Shown here: piece by piece, positions 34,684 through 43,001 of the stretch | Numbering within the stretch: the first letter of the stretch is position 1 | Layout of the letters: the number at the start of each line of letters is the position of its first letter | Source of the DNA: Streptomyces naganishii JCM 4654 | GTDB taxonomy: Bacteria > Actinomycetota > Actinomycetes > Streptomycetales > Streptomycetaceae | Length of the DNA stretch: 64,000 nucleotides | Direction: 5' to 3' | NCBI RefSeq assembly: GCF_014650575.1 | Contig: NZ_BMVF01000004.1 | Span: forward strand, 186,001 to 250,000 | Position numbers and translations under genes: made by a program | The notes under the pieces: generated by a model | Database searches by the model: none | What the model was told of the DNA's origin: nothing | What the model saw: only the letters and a program-made list of their open reading frames with translations

Positions 34684-35592
34684 TTGGAGAAGTCGGAGGT
34701 CCTCACCGGTGTCGACGTGACGGGCACGTCGGGCACGGCCCGGTCCGTCGTGAAGAAGCTGCCCGAGGTCACACTCGCGTTCTGGATCATGAAGATCGCC
34801 GCGACGACCCTGGGCGAGACGGCGGGCGACCTCTTCGCGCAGACCCTGAGGCTGGGCTACTTCCTCACCACGATCGCGCTGTTCCTGGTCTTCGTGGTGA
34901 CGCTGGCCGTGCAGCTGCGCTCCCGCCGCTACAACCCGTTCTTCTACTGGACCGTGATCCTGTCGACCAGCATGGCCGGCACCACGATGTCCGACTTCAT
35001 GAACCGCGACGCCAGCGCGAAGTACCTGTCGGGCGGCGCGACTTCGCTGGGCTTCGGCCCTCAGGGCCTGGGGCTCGGCTATCCGGCCGGGGCAGCCGTC
35101 CTGGTCTCACTCCTCCTGGCGATCTTCCTCGTGTGGAAGGTGAGCGGGATGACGTTCCGGATCCGCGACATCGTGACGTTCCGGGGCGAGGCGCTGTTCT
35201 GGTCGGCGATCCTCGTGTCGAACACCCTGGGCACGTCCATGGGCGACTTCCTGTCCGACAGTTCCGGTCTCGGTTACGGCGGCGGCGCACTGCTCGTGAC
35301 CGGCCTGCTGGCGGTCCTCGCCGCGCTGATGAAGGTGCCCGCGGTGCCGAACGTGCTGCTCTTCTGGATCGCGTTCGTGCTCACCCGCCCGCTCGGCGCC
35401 ACCGCCGGGGACTTTCTGACCAAGCCGGTCGCCAAGGGCGGCCTGGATCTCGGCACCGCGGGCTCGTCCGCGGTCCTGCTCGCCGTGCTGTTCGGCCTGA
35501 TGGCGTACGCGCAGGTGCGGGAGCGCCGGGCCGCCGGCCGTCCGGTGCGGGGTGAGCCGGCCCCGGTCACCCGGCGGGCAGGCCGGCCGTGA
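34684..35592 (+). CDS. COG4705-type multi-pass membrane protein
   Basis: A membrane protein of about 302 residues with 7-8 hydrophobic helices. Four related motifs recur: TTLGETAGDLF, TSMAGTTMSDFM, NTLGTSMGDFLS and RPLGATAGDFLTKP, which mark this uncharacterised family and suggest an internally repeated fold. I chose the TTG at 34684 because AAGG/GGAG sites precede it and hydrophobic similarity starts soon after; upstream codons of the open frame look non-coding. No transport substrate can be inferred. No co-transcribed neighbour is evident. Confidence 0.82.
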   Translation: MEKSEVLTGVDVTGTSGTARSVVKKLPEVTLAFWIMKIAATTLGETAGDLFAQTLRLGYFLTTIALFLVFVVTLAVQLRSRRYNPFFYWTVILSTSMAGTTMSDFMNRDASAKYLSGGATSLGFGPQGLGLGYPAGAAVLVSLLLAIFLVWKVSGMTFRIRDIVTFRGEALFWSAILVSNTLGTSMGDFLSDSSGLGYGGGALLVTGLLAVLAALMKVPAVPNVLLFWIAFVLTRPLGATAGDFLTKPVAKGGLDLGTAGSSAVLLAVLFGLMAYAQVRERRAAGRPVRGEPAPVTRRAGRP

Positions 35593-35787
35593 ACCCGGCC
35601 CCCGGCGCGTGTCCGATGCCGTAGAACACCTCACCGCCGACGGCGCCGGCCAGGCGGCAGCAGGGGCCGTCCTCGTCGGACAGGCCGCGCCGCGGTACGT
35701 CGCGCAGGCGTGGTCGTCCTCGGCGATCCGGATTCTGGGCCGCATGCCACTGGTCCTCCGTCGGCCTTCCGCCGGGGTCGTCGGCGT

Positions 35788-36573
35788 CTACAGAACTGTG
35801 GACGAACGGCGCCCCGAACGCGTGCCCCGTCGACGGGCGTCGGGGCCGGCCCAGCCGTGGTCGCACAGCCGGCCGACCTCGAAGCCGCGCTCCGCGCAGG
35901 TGTCGAGGATGCGGGGCAGGGCGCCCAGGGCCGAGCGCCAGGCGCCCGGCGCCGAGGTGCAGTCGGAGTCGTGCAGGAGGACGGTACCCCCGCCGTCGAG
36001 GTCGCGGACGACGGTGCGGTGCACGGACTCGGGCGTGGCACGGGCCGTCCAGTCCTCGCCCCAGCACGTCCACAGGACGGGGGTGAGACCGAGGCGGCGG
36101 ACGGCCAGGTGAGCGGCGGTCGACATGACGCCGTACGGCGGCCGGAACAGCGTGGGCTCCCGTCCGGTGATCGCGGCGACCGTGTCGCGGGCGCGGGAGA
36201 AGTCGTCGTAGGTGGCGCGGGGGCCGCGCAGGAGGAGCGGGCGGTGGAGCCGGCCGTGGATGCCGATCTCATGGCCTGCGGCGGCGATCTCGCGGACCAG
36301 GCCGGGTGAGCGGTGCGCCTGCCGGCCGAGCAGGAAGAAGGTGGCGCGCACCTCGCGCTCGGCGAGCAGGCGCAGGAAGTGCGGGGTGGAGCGGGGGTCG
36401 GGGCCGTCGTCGAAGGTCAGGGCGACGTGGTCCGGGCGGCCCCGGCCGGACAGGCGGGGCATGACGCGGTTGCGCAGCGGCCCGAAGGTGGACACGGCTG
36501 GGGCGGCGTGGGCGGCGGCGAGCACGGGCAGGGCGGCCAAGGCGGCGGTGCGCAGTGCGCGGGTGGTGTTCAC
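35788..36573 (-). CDS. Polysaccharide deacetylase family protein
   Basis: A 261-residue carbohydrate esterase family 4-like (NodB-homology) protein with an N-terminal hydrophobic segment (signal or anchor). Motifs: HVALTFDDGPDPRST (metal and catalytic aspartates), HEIGIHGRLHRPL (His-x3-His), LFRPPYGV, and DSDC near the end in place of the usual terminal motif. It would deacetylate cell-wall or envelope sugars. The GTG start overlaps the glycosyltransferase stop (GTGA), so the two are coupled. The region 35593-35787 downstream contains no gene I can support. Confidence 0.88.
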   Translation of the reverse strand: MNTTRALRTAALAALPVLAAAHAAPAVSTFGPLRNRVMPRLSGRGRPDHVALTFDDGPDPRSTPHFLRLLAEREVRATFFLLGRQAHRSPGLVREIAAAGHEIGIHGRLHRPLLLRGPRATYDDFSRARDTVAAITGREPTLFRPPYGVMSTAAHLAVRRLGLTPVLWTCWGEDWTARATPESVHRTVVRDLDGGGTVLLHDSDCTSAPGAWRSALGALPRILDTCAERGFEVGRLCDHGWAGPDARRRGTRSGRRSSTVL

Positions 36574-38015
36574 GAGTGGTGGCCTTCCGGTCGGTGGCCG
36601 TGGTGTGGGGCGACGTCGTCCAGGTCGAGCCCGTGGCCTATGGCGTGCGCCAGGCCCAAGCCGTCGTACGTGGTCGCGATGCCCGTGCCGACGGCGCACG
36701 CCCAGGCGGCGCACGCCACCGCGACGGTGGCGGCCAGGCGAGGTGCGGGGCGCCGGCGGGCAGCGGGCCACCGGCCCGGCAGCCGCCCCGGCTGCGGGCT
36801 TGGCTGCCGGCCGGGTTGCGGGCTCGGCTGCCGGCCGGGCTGCGGGAGTCCGGCGCGGTGCACGCGTCCTATCTCGGCGGCCGGGCCCTCGTCCGGTGTC
36901 CCGGCGAACAGGCCGAGGCCGGTCTCGCGCAGGCGCGGCCCGAGCGGTCCCTCGATCAGATCGCGCAGGACGGTCTTGAGGTCGCCCGGATCGCGGATCC
37001 ACACGGCCGCGCCGGCCTCGTCGAGGGCTGCGGCGTTGGTCAGCCCGTGGCCGGGTATGCAGCGGTAGCCGGCGACGGGCAGGCCGGACGCGAACGCCTC
37101 GAGGGAGGTGAGCCCGCCGGCGTTCTGGACGAGGACGTCGGCCGCGTGCATCAGGCCGGGCATGTCGTCCACCCAGCCGTACACGTGCTCGATGCCGTCG
37201 GCGCGCAGCCGCTCCGCCAGGGCCTCGTTGCGCCCGCAGACGACGACCGGCACGGCGGCGCCGCAGTCGCGCACCTCCCGGGCCACCTTGCGGACCGGCC
37301 CGACGCCCCAGGACCCGGCGACCAGCAGGGCGAGCGGACTGCGCGGCGGCAGCCCGAACCGGGCCCGCGCGCGGTCGCGTTCCGCCGCGTCGCAGGGCCG
37401 GAAACGCGGATCGGTGACCGGCCCGCGCACCCGTACGTCCCGCGCGCCGGCGGCGCGCGCCTGGGCGGCGGGCACGGCGTGGGCCGCGAGGTGGACGTCC
37501 ACGCCGTCCGCCACCCACAGCGGGTGCACGGAGAAGTCCGTCAGATAGGTGAGGACCGGGGCGGCCAGCCGCCCGGAGCGGCGCAGATCGCCCAGGACGC
37601 GACTGGCCCCGGGGTAGGTGGAGACGACCGCGCCGGTGCCCGGGGCGAGGGCGCGCAGCACTCGGTCCTCGGCCGTGCGCAACAGCGCGCGTGCCGCGGG
37701 GCCGCCGCCCCCGGCGCGCTCGGTGCCGGCGTAGATGCGCTGGTAGGCCCAGGGCGCGCGGACGAGCATGCGGTGGTAGCCCTCCTGGACGGCGTGACCG
37801 AGGCCGGCGGGCAGCAGGTCCAGCAGGTCGTACCGGTCGACGGTGAAGCCGTCCGCGGTCAGCCGGCGGGCGAGTTCGGCGGCGGCGCCGTCGTGCCCGG
37901 CGCCGACGCTCGCGGAGACGATGGCGATCCGGCGGCCCGCGGCGGCCTCGCCCCGGGGGCGCGGTACGCCGTCCGCGAGGGCGGGCGCGGGCAGGGTGCG
38001 TCCGGCGTGGGGCAT
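36570..38015 (-). CDS. MGDG synthase-like glycosyltransferase with C-terminal membrane segment
   Basis: A 481-residue GT28-type protein of the processive diacylglycerol glycosyltransferase group. The N-terminal domain has IAIVSASVGAGHDGAAAELARRL and TDFSVHPLW, and the C-terminal nucleotide-sugar domain has VYGWVDDMPGLMHAADVLVQNAGGLTSLEAFASGLPVAGYRCIPGHG. A Pro/Gln repeat (PQPGRQPS twice, then PQPGRLPG; about 400-425) leads to one transmembrane segment near 440, which is unusual for this family. The ATG at 38015 follows GGAGGAC. It is coupled to the deacetylase gene and divergent from blaI/M56, with BlaI-type palindromes in between, so it may be under the same repressor. Confidence 0.85.
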   Translation of the reverse strand: MPHAGRTLPAPALADGVPRPRGEAAAGRRIAIVSASVGAGHDGAAAELARRLTADGFTVDRYDLLDLLPAGLGHAVQEGYHRMLVRAPWAYQRIYAGTERAGGGGPAARALLRTAEDRVLRALAPGTGAVVSTYPGASRVLGDLRRSGRLAAPVLTYLTDFSVHPLWVADGVDVHLAAHAVPAAQARAAGARDVRVRGPVTDPRFRPCDAAERDRARARFGLPPRSPLALLVAGSWGVGPVRKVAREVRDCGAAVPVVVCGRNEALAERLRADGIEHVYGWVDDMPGLMHAADVLVQNAGGLTSLEAFASGLPVAGYRCIPGHGLTNAAALDEAGAAVWIRDPGDLKTVLRDLIEGPLGPRLRETGLGLFAGTPDEGPAAEIGRVHRAGLPQPGRQPSPQPGRQPSPQPGRLPGRWPAARRRPAPRLAATVAVACAAWACAVGTGIATTYDGLGLAHAIGHGLDLDDVAPHHGHRPEGHHS

Positions 38016-38050
38016 GGCTGGTCCTCCGGCCGTCGGGAGAGCTGGCGGCT

Positions 38051-38066
38051 CTACGACATGTAGTAG
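38051..38066. promoter_or_regulatory. BlaI/MecI-type operator A
   Basis: CTACGACATGTAGTAG, an inverted repeat of the TACnACATGTnGTA class bound by BlaI/MecI/CopY repressors. It lies 36 bp before the glycosyltransferase start and about 90 bp before the BlaI-type gene. Confidence 0.7.
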
Positions 38067-38091
38067 TTCACCTGTCGAAGCCCGGAGCATA

Positions 38092-38112
38092 CCTCCTACA
38101 ACTCGTAGGAGG
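38092..38112. promoter_or_regulatory. BlaI/MecI-type operator B
   Basis: Perfect 8-bp arms CCTCCTAC / GTAGGAGG around a 5-bp centre. A TAGCCT -10-like box starts 8 bp downstream at 38121, so the palindrome covers the -35 region of the BlaI-type gene, consistent with autorepression. Confidence 0.72.
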
Positions 38113-38156
38113 TCACCGGGTAGCCTGTCGGCATCACAGGCGAGGAAGGGCGGACG

Positions 38157-38567
38157 GTGAGCGACCCGAACAACCCGGAGAATCCGGGCCGGCGTGCGCG
38201 CGGTGAACTGGAGAGCGACGTACTGGCGACGCTGTGGGCGGCCGACGGCCCGCTGACCGCCCGCCAGGTCATGGAGCGGCTGCCTGGCGATCTGGCGTAC
38301 ACCACCGTGCTGACGATCCTGTCCCGCCTGTACGACAAGGGCATGCTCGTCCGGCACCGGGAGGGCCGCGGGTTCGCCTACGCCCCCGTCCGTGACGAGG
38401 CCTCGCACACGGCCCGGCGGATGCGCTCGCTGCTGGAGGAGGGGTCCGACCGCGAGGCGGTGCTGACCCGTTTCGTGTCCGAACTCTCCGCGCAGGACGA
38501 GCAGTTGCTGCACCAGCTCCTGGCCGCGCACGAGGCGCGGGGCGAGGGCCCGGACGGGAAGCGGTGA
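38157..38567 (+). CDS. BlaI/MecI/CopY family transcriptional repressor
   Basis: A 136-residue winged-helix repressor: LESDVLATLWAADGPLTARQVMERLPGDLAYTTVLTILSRLYDKGMLVRHREGRGFAY is the family DNA-binding domain, followed by the helical dimerisation part. BlaI proteins are inactivated through a partner M56 membrane protease, and one is encoded 4 bp downstream. The GTG at 38157 is preceded by GGAAGGGCGG. Two matching palindromes lie upstream. No beta-lactamase gene is adjacent; the divergent glycosyltransferase and deacetylase are the apparent targets. Confidence 0.92.
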   Translation: MSDPNNPENPGRRARGELESDVLATLWAADGPLTARQVMERLPGDLAYTTVLTILSRLYDKGMLVRHREGRGFAYAPVRDEASHTARRMRSLLEEGSDREAVLTRFVSELSAQDEQLLHQLLAAHEARGEGPDGKR

Positions 38568-38571
38568 GCCG

Positions 38572-39588
38572 GTGCTGATCAGCGTCTACGTCCCGTTCGC
38601 CGTCACGGCCCTCCTCACCCTGCTCGCCCCGCGCCTGGCCCGAGGCCTCAGTCCGCGCCCCGCCGCCTGGGCCCTGGCCTGCGCCGCGCTCGTCACGGCG
38701 GTCGGCTGGACCGGCTCCCTCGCCCTGCTGGCCTTCACAGGCGTCGCGCAGATCCCCCAAGTCGCCGCCGAGGGCCACTGGTCGGCGAGCGCGCTGCGCG
38801 CCGAGGACCCGGTGTACCTCGTCGTCGCCGCCGTCAGCGCCCTCGTCCTGACGGCGAGCGTCGCGTCCCTGGGCGTGGCCGCCGTCCGCCAGGTCCGCCT
38901 GGTCGTGCGAGCCCGGCGGGAGTGCGCCGCGCTGCCCGGCGACACGGAACTGGCCGTGCTCGACGACGACACCCCGGTGGCCTTCGCCCTGCCCGGCTCA
39001 CCCGGCCGGATCGTGGTGTCCCAGGGGATGCTGCGCCGCCTGACCGACGAGGAACGCGCGGCCCTGCTGGCCCACGAACGGGCCCACCTGCGCGGCAGGC
39101 ACCACCTCTTCCTCGCCCTGTGGCGGCTCGCGGCCGCCGCCAACCCGCTGCTGCGGCCCCTGGCCGGCACCGGCGCCTTCGTCCTGGAGCGCTGGGCCGA
39201 CGAGGAGGCCGCCACGAGGGTCGGCGACCGGCCGGTGGTCGCCCACGCGGTCGGCCGGGCCGCCCTCGCCTCCACCGGCGCCGCCCGCCCCGCGCTCGCC
39301 GCGACCGGCGGCGAGGTCCCCCAGCGGGTACGGGCGCTGCTCGCGCCGCCGCCCGCCCGCAGGAGGATGCCCTTCCTGGTCGGCGCCCTGCTGCTGACCA
39401 TGTGCTGCACCAGCCTGGCCAACGCGGCCTCCGACAGCGACCGCATGGTCGACACCGCGGAGCGCGCGCGGTGCGCCGAGCTGTTGATCAGCGCGAGCAC
39501 GCCTCCTGTCGGCGATCACCGGCACGGCCCCGGCTTCTGCCGCTGTCCGCACCACAGGGGTGAGCGCGAGAGCGTGGCATACCGCTAG
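38572..39588 (+). CDS. M56 family metallopeptidase (BlaR1/MecR1-like protease without sensor domain)
   Basis: A 338-residue membrane protease with about three N-terminal transmembrane helices and one near residue 270. The zinc site is LLAHERAHLRGRHH (HExxH from residue 168), followed by the family's NPLLRPL and ERWADEEAA, which holds the third ligand Glu. It lacks the penicillin-binding sensor of BlaR1, as do most actinobacterial M56 proteins. It presumably cleaves or inactivates the adjacent BlaI-type repressor. It starts with GTG 4 bp after that gene's stop. The last 40 or so residues (Cys/His-containing) are not typical of the family. Confidence 0.88.
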   Translation: MLISVYVPFAVTALLTLLAPRLARGLSPRPAAWALACAALVTAVGWTGSLALLAFTGVAQIPQVAAEGHWSASALRAEDPVYLVVAAVSALVLTASVASLGVAAVRQVRLVVRARRECAALPGDTELAVLDDDTPVAFALPGSPGRIVVSQGMLRRLTDEERAALLAHERAHLRGRHHLFLALWRLAAAANPLLRPLAGTGAFVLERWADEEAATRVGDRPVVAHAVGRAALASTGAARPALAATGGEVPQRVRALLAPPPARRRMPFLVGALLLTMCCTSLANAASDSDRMVDTAERARCAELLISASTPPVGDHRHGPGFCRCPHHRGERESVAYR

Positions 39589-39818
39589 AGCCGCGCTCGG
39601 CCGCCGGCCGGCGCCCGGGCCTCGCAGCCGGCCTCCCGGACCGGGACCAGCGGGGTGAAGGTGGCCGGAGCCCTGCTGCTCACGGAGAGCCTTCCGCCCG
39701 GCGACAGGGCCGGCTCGTAGGCGAGGGCGAGTCCGATGCCCGTGCCGTCGCCGGTGCCGCAGCGCCCTCGGTCGAACAGCACGGGCCGCCCGCCCTCCAT
39801 GGTTCGCCTGTCGGTCAA
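39585..39818 (-). pseudogene. C-terminal remnant of a sensor histidine kinase
   Basis: The frame encodes LFDRGRC...GTGDGTGIGLALAYEPALSPGGRLSVSSRAPATFTPLVP, matching the last 60 or so residues (G1/G2 boxes and final strands) of the HATPase domain of Streptomyces sensor kinases. The rest of the kinase is missing; the only start is a TTG at 39818 with no ribosome site, and the F-box region is distorted. It overlaps the M56 stop by 4 bp. The region 39589-39878 has no other gene. Confidence 0.65.
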
Positions 39819-39878
39819 CGTCCCTCCCGGCCCGGCGCGTTCGCGGTGTGCGCCCGGTCGTCGTTAGCCTGCGGTGTC

Positions 39879-40316
39879 ATGAAGCGTGTCTGGGTGCTGC
39901 CGATCCTGTTCGTGCTGTGCGGCGTGGGCGCCGCCACCGCACTGGCCCTGCGGGGAGACGCGGGCACGGCCGCCGTGCTGCTGCCGCTGTTCGTGCTGTT
40001 CGCGGCGGTCAACTCGCCTGTGATCTTCCCGAGGTCGGTCAGCACCCAGGAGGCGGAGCGCCGCAGCGCGTTCGACGGCCGGCCGGTGGTCTTCTGGCGG
40101 CCGGGCTGCGCCTACTGTCTGCGGCTGCGCCTGCGGCTGGGCGTCAACGCCCGTCGGCTGCACTGGGTCGACATCTGGCGCGACGCGGCCGGAGCGGCAC
40201 TGGTGAGGGAGGCCAACGACGGCAACGAGACCGTGCCGACCGTCTTCGTGGCGGGGCGACCGCACACCAACCCCGACCCCGCGTGGGTGCGCGAGCAGTT
40301 GTCCCGCTCGGAGTGA
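39879..40316 (+). CDS. Membrane-anchored glutaredoxin-like protein
   Basis: A 145-residue protein. One or two N-terminal transmembrane segments (VWVLPILFVLCGVGAATALAL, TAAVLLPLFVLFAAV) precede a glutaredoxin fold (about 66-145) with active site GCAYCLRLRLRL, the cis-Pro loop NETVPTVFVAG and a final helix. It likely reduces disulfides or mycothiol adducts near the membrane. The ATG at 39879 lacks a ribosome site, while a TTAGCCT -10-like box ends 8 nt upstream, suggesting a leaderless mRNA. Confidence 0.85.
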   Translation: MKRVWVLPILFVLCGVGAATALALRGDAGTAAVLLPLFVLFAAVNSPVIFPRSVSTQEAERRSAFDGRPVVFWRPGCAYCLRLRLRLGVNARRLHWVDIWRDAAGAALVREANDGNETVPTVFVAGRPHTNPDPAWVREQLSRSE

Positions 40317-40459
40317 ACGGCGGCCGGGGCAGGTTCAGATGACGTTCAGCCGGTGACCTGGACCGCCGACCGGCGCCACCGCGATCACTGCCGCTCCGAC
40401 GCCTGGGACCCCTACCGGCACGCCCGACTCGGAGGCAGGGTCGTCCGGTAGCCGGTGTC

Positions 40460-41209
40460 TCAGTCGCGCTCGCGGAGGTACGCCTCCAACTCGGCGGCCC
40501 CGTGCAGCATGGCGCGGCCGCGGCCGGACAGCCGGGCGTGCCAGTCGCCCAGCGCGGCCTGCAGCGGCTCGAGCCCGCCGGCCGACCGCACCTGGGTGAT
40601 CAGCGGGGCGATCCGGGCCAGGGGGTAGCCGCCCCGCCTGAGCTGGTGAACCAGCCGGGCGTCCCGTACGTCGGCCGCGTCGTAGACGCGGTATCCGGTC
40701 AGCCGGTCGCGACGCGGGCGTACCAGACCCGCGCGTTCCCACTTGCGCAGCGTCGCCGGCCGGATGCCGAGCCTCTCGGCCAGCGGACCGATGAACGTGC
40801 CGCCGGGACCGGCGGCCACGGGCGGTGCCGGCTCCACGCCGGATTCGGGTGCCGCGGTGGATTCCAGGTCACGCAGGGCGTTCTTCACGGCCGTCAGGGT
40901 CGCCCGGTCCTCCAGAAGCTGGGCGTGGCCCTCGTCGATGAGGCGGAACGCGTCATCGACGGCTCCCTGGTTCACGGCCCGCATGATCGACGCCGCCCGC
41001 CGGTGGCCATGGCCGGGCACCAGGGCGAGGAACGCACGCAGGGCGGCCGCGTGGAGCGAGGTGTAGGTGCGGTAGCCGTGGGGTGTGCGGCCGGCGGGCG
41101 GGAGGATGCCGTCCTCCTCGTAGTTCCTGACCGCCTGCGTCGACAGACCGTGCCCGCGTGCCAGGTCGACGGGCCTGAGCCGAGCGGAGCTTTGAGGGTT
41201 TCGCCGCAT
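40460..41209 (-). CDS. TioE-like regulator with two MerR-type DNA-binding domains
   Basis: A 249-residue protein with MerR helix-turn-helix domains at both ends: residues 10-55 (PVDLARGHGLSTQAVRNYEEDGILPPAGRTPHGYRTYTSLHAAALRAF) and residues 140-210 (LGIRPATLRKWERAGLVRPRRDRLTGYRVYDAADVRDARLVHQLRRGGY). This double-MerR layout is that of the TioE family. The ATG at 41209 is 69 bp from the divergent erythromycin-esterase-like gene, and a palindrome lies between them, so that gene is the likely target and its substrate or product a possible inducer. A GTG at 41218 is an alternative start. Confidence 0.85.
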   Translation of the reverse strand: MRRNPQSSARLRPVDLARGHGLSTQAVRNYEEDGILPPAGRTPHGYRTYTSLHAAALRAFLALVPGHGHRRAASIMRAVNQGAVDDAFRLIDEGHAQLLEDRATLTAVKNALRDLESTAAPESGVEPAPPVAAGPGGTFIGPLAERLGIRPATLRKWERAGLVRPRRDRLTGYRVYDAADVRDARLVHQLRRGGYPLARIAPLITQVRSAGGLEPLQAALGDWHARLSGRGRAMLHGAAELEAYLRERD

Positions 41210-41257
41210 GACGGGCACCCTATCGCGGAGGATTCTCGGGAAAGTTTCAACCGAGGG

Positions 41258-41275
41258 TTCAACGATAGCGTTGAA
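41258..41275. promoter_or_regulatory. MerR-type operator between regulator and esterase genes
   Basis: TTCAACGATAGCGTTGAA has perfect 7-bp arms around a 4-bp centre and ends 3 bp before the esterase ATG. A related half-site, TTTCAAC, is at 41245-41251. If the esterase mRNA is leaderless, the palindrome overlaps its -10 region, as MerR-class sites do. Confidence 0.6.
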
Positions 41276-41278
41276 GGC

Positions 41279-42481
41279 ATGGCTACTGGCATCAAGGACA
41301 TCGCCCGGCCCTTCGAGGCGGCCGCCGTCATGGAGCTGTTCCCGGCCCGGCCGCGGGTGCTGGCGCTGGGTGAGCCCACCCACGGCGAGGAAGCACTCCT
41401 CGGCCTGCGCAACGAGCTGTTCCGTCAGCTCGCCGAGCAGGAGGGACCCCGGACGATCGCGATCGAGAGCGACTGCGTGAAAGGCCTCGTCGTCGACGAG
41501 TACGTCACGTCGGGCACGGGCACCCTCGACGAGGTCATGGAGCGCGGATTCAGCCACGGCTGGGGTGCCTGCGCGGGCAACCGCGAGCTCGTGCGCTGGA
41601 TGCGCGCCCACAACGAAGGCCGGCCCTCAGCGGATCAGCTCCGCTTCGCCGGTGTCGACGGCCCGCTGGAGATCACCGGCGCCGCCGCTCCCCGGCAGGC
41701 CCTCACCGCGCTCCACGGATACCTCACGGCGCGGGTGGACGCGGACCTTCTGCCGTGCACCGCCGAAACGCTCGATCATCTGCTCGGCGCCGACGACCGG
41801 TGGACCAGTCCGGCCGCGATGACGGACCCGGCCCGGTCCGTGGGGCAGTCGGCCGAGGCCGCCCGGTTGCGGTTGCTGGCGGACGATCTGGTGGCGCTGC
41901 TCGAGGCGCAGACGCCGCATCTCCTGGCGCAGACCTCGCGGGGGGAGGTGGAGCGGGCGCGCCTGTACGGGCGTACCGCGATCGGTCTGCTGCGCTACCA
42001 CCACTGCATGGCCGACACCTCACCCGCCCGCATGACCCGGCTGTGCCAGCTTCGGGACCTGATGATGGCGCGCAACCTGCTCGCCCTGGCCGAACGCGGA
42101 CCCGTACTCGTCCACGCCCACAACTCCCACCTCCAGCGCACCCGGAGCACGATGCGGACGTGGCAGGGACCGGTCCACTGGTGGAGCGCAGGCGCGATCG
42201 CCGACGCCCGGCTCGGCCGCGATTACGCGTTCCTGGCCACCGCCCTCGGCACGCTCCCCCACCGCGCAGTGGACACCCCGCCCCCGGACACCCTCGAAGG
42301 ACTCCTGTACGCCCTGCCCGGATCCCCCTGCCTCATCGACGCGCGGCGACTGGCCACGACCCTCGGCGCCTCCCTGCCCGCCCCCCGCGCCACCCCCTGG
42401 TTCGGCTACGCCCCACTCGACCCCGCCCAACTCGTCGACACGGACGGGATCGTGTTCGTGAGGGACGTCCTGGAGACCTGA
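41279..42481 (+). CDS. Erythromycin esterase family protein
   Basis: A 400-residue enzyme of the EreA/EreB superfamily. Conserved histidine and glutamate segments are LALGEPTHGEEALLGLRNELF, IAIESD, a YHHCMAD block and VHAHNSHLQR. The fold hydrolyses the lactone of macrolides in EreA, but most actinobacterial members have unknown substrates, so resistance should not be assumed. The ATG at 41279 has no usable ribosome site and lies 3 bp after an operator palindrome, so a leaderless transcript is likely. Control by the divergent TioE-like regulator is expected. Confidence 0.85.
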   Translation: MATGIKDIARPFEAAAVMELFPARPRVLALGEPTHGEEALLGLRNELFRQLAEQEGPRTIAIESDCVKGLVVDEYVTSGTGTLDEVMERGFSHGWGACAGNRELVRWMRAHNEGRPSADQLRFAGVDGPLEITGAAAPRQALTALHGYLTARVDADLLPCTAETLDHLLGADDRWTSPAAMTDPARSVGQSAEAARLRLLADDLVALLEAQTPHLLAQTSRGEVERARLYGRTAIGLLRYHHCMADTSPARMTRLCQLRDLMMARNLLALAERGPVLVHAHNSHLQRTRSTMRTWQGPVHWWSAGAIADARLGRDYAFLATALGTLPHRAVDTPPPDTLEGLLYALPGSPCLIDARRLATTLGASLPAPRATPWFGYAPLDPAQLVDTDGIVFVRDVLET

Positions 42482-42524
42482 AGCCCTCTTCGGACCCAAC
42501 CGCGCCTGTGAGTAGGCTCGGTTC

Positions 42525-42995
42525 GTGATCGACAACTGGAGGACGGATCGGGTCGGTGCTGCTCTGCGGAGGGAGAATCCGACCGTGCTGCGGCGGCTGG
42601 AGTCCGGATTCGCGGTGATCGGGGATGTGCAGTTCCTGCCCGGCTATTCGGTGCTGCTCGTGGACGAACCCGGTGTGCAGCGGCTGTCCGAGCTGCCGAG
42701 GGCCAAGCGGCTGGCGTTCCTCGCCGACATGGACCGGCTCGGAGAGGCGGTGGAGCGGGCCTGCCGGAAGCTGGACCCGGGGTTCCGGCGGGTCAACCTG
42801 GAGATCCTGGGCAACACCGACCCGATCCTGCACGCCCATGTGTGGCCGCGGTTCGCGTGGGAGCCCGCCGAACTGGTGGGCAGGCCCGTCTGGTTGTACC
42901 CGTCCGACCGGTGGAGTGACGAGCGGTACGGGCTCGGGCCGCACCACGGTGAGGTGCGGGAAGCCATCGGCGAGGAGCTGGATCGGTTGTGCTGA
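42525..42995 (+). CDS. HIT family protein (Ap4A hydrolase-like)
   Basis: A 156-residue histidine-triad protein. NLEILGNTDPILHAHVWPRF contains the HxHxx signature, here ending in Trp-Pro-Arg-Phe rather than a third His, which is seen in some HIT relatives. The N-terminal GFAVIGDVQFLPGYSVLLVDEPGVQRLSELP is typical of the Streptomyces subgroup. It probably hydrolyses dinucleoside polyphosphates or AMP adducts. The GTG at 42525 has no ribosome site, but TAGGCT (42513-42518) sits 6 nt upstream, so the message may be leaderless. Confidence 0.82.
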   Translation: MIDNWRTDRVGAALRRENPTVLRRLESGFAVIGDVQFLPGYSVLLVDEPGVQRLSELPRAKRLAFLADMDRLGEAVERACRKLDPGFRRVNLEILGNTDPILHAHVWPRFAWEPAELVGRPVWLYPSDRWSDERYGLGPHHGEVREAIGEELDRLC

Positions 42996-43001
42996 GGGCT
43001 T

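Noticed and set aside
40353..40451. 33-codon plus-strand ORF (VTWTADRRHRDHCRSDAWDPY...) after the glutaredoxin-like gene
   Set aside because: The composition looks protein-like, but there is no ribosome site, start support or recognised family; too short to support.
41279..42481. Confident macrolide-resistance gene
   Set aside because: Family membership is clear, but most actinobacterial erythromycin-esterase-like proteins have unknown substrates, so a resistance call is not justified.
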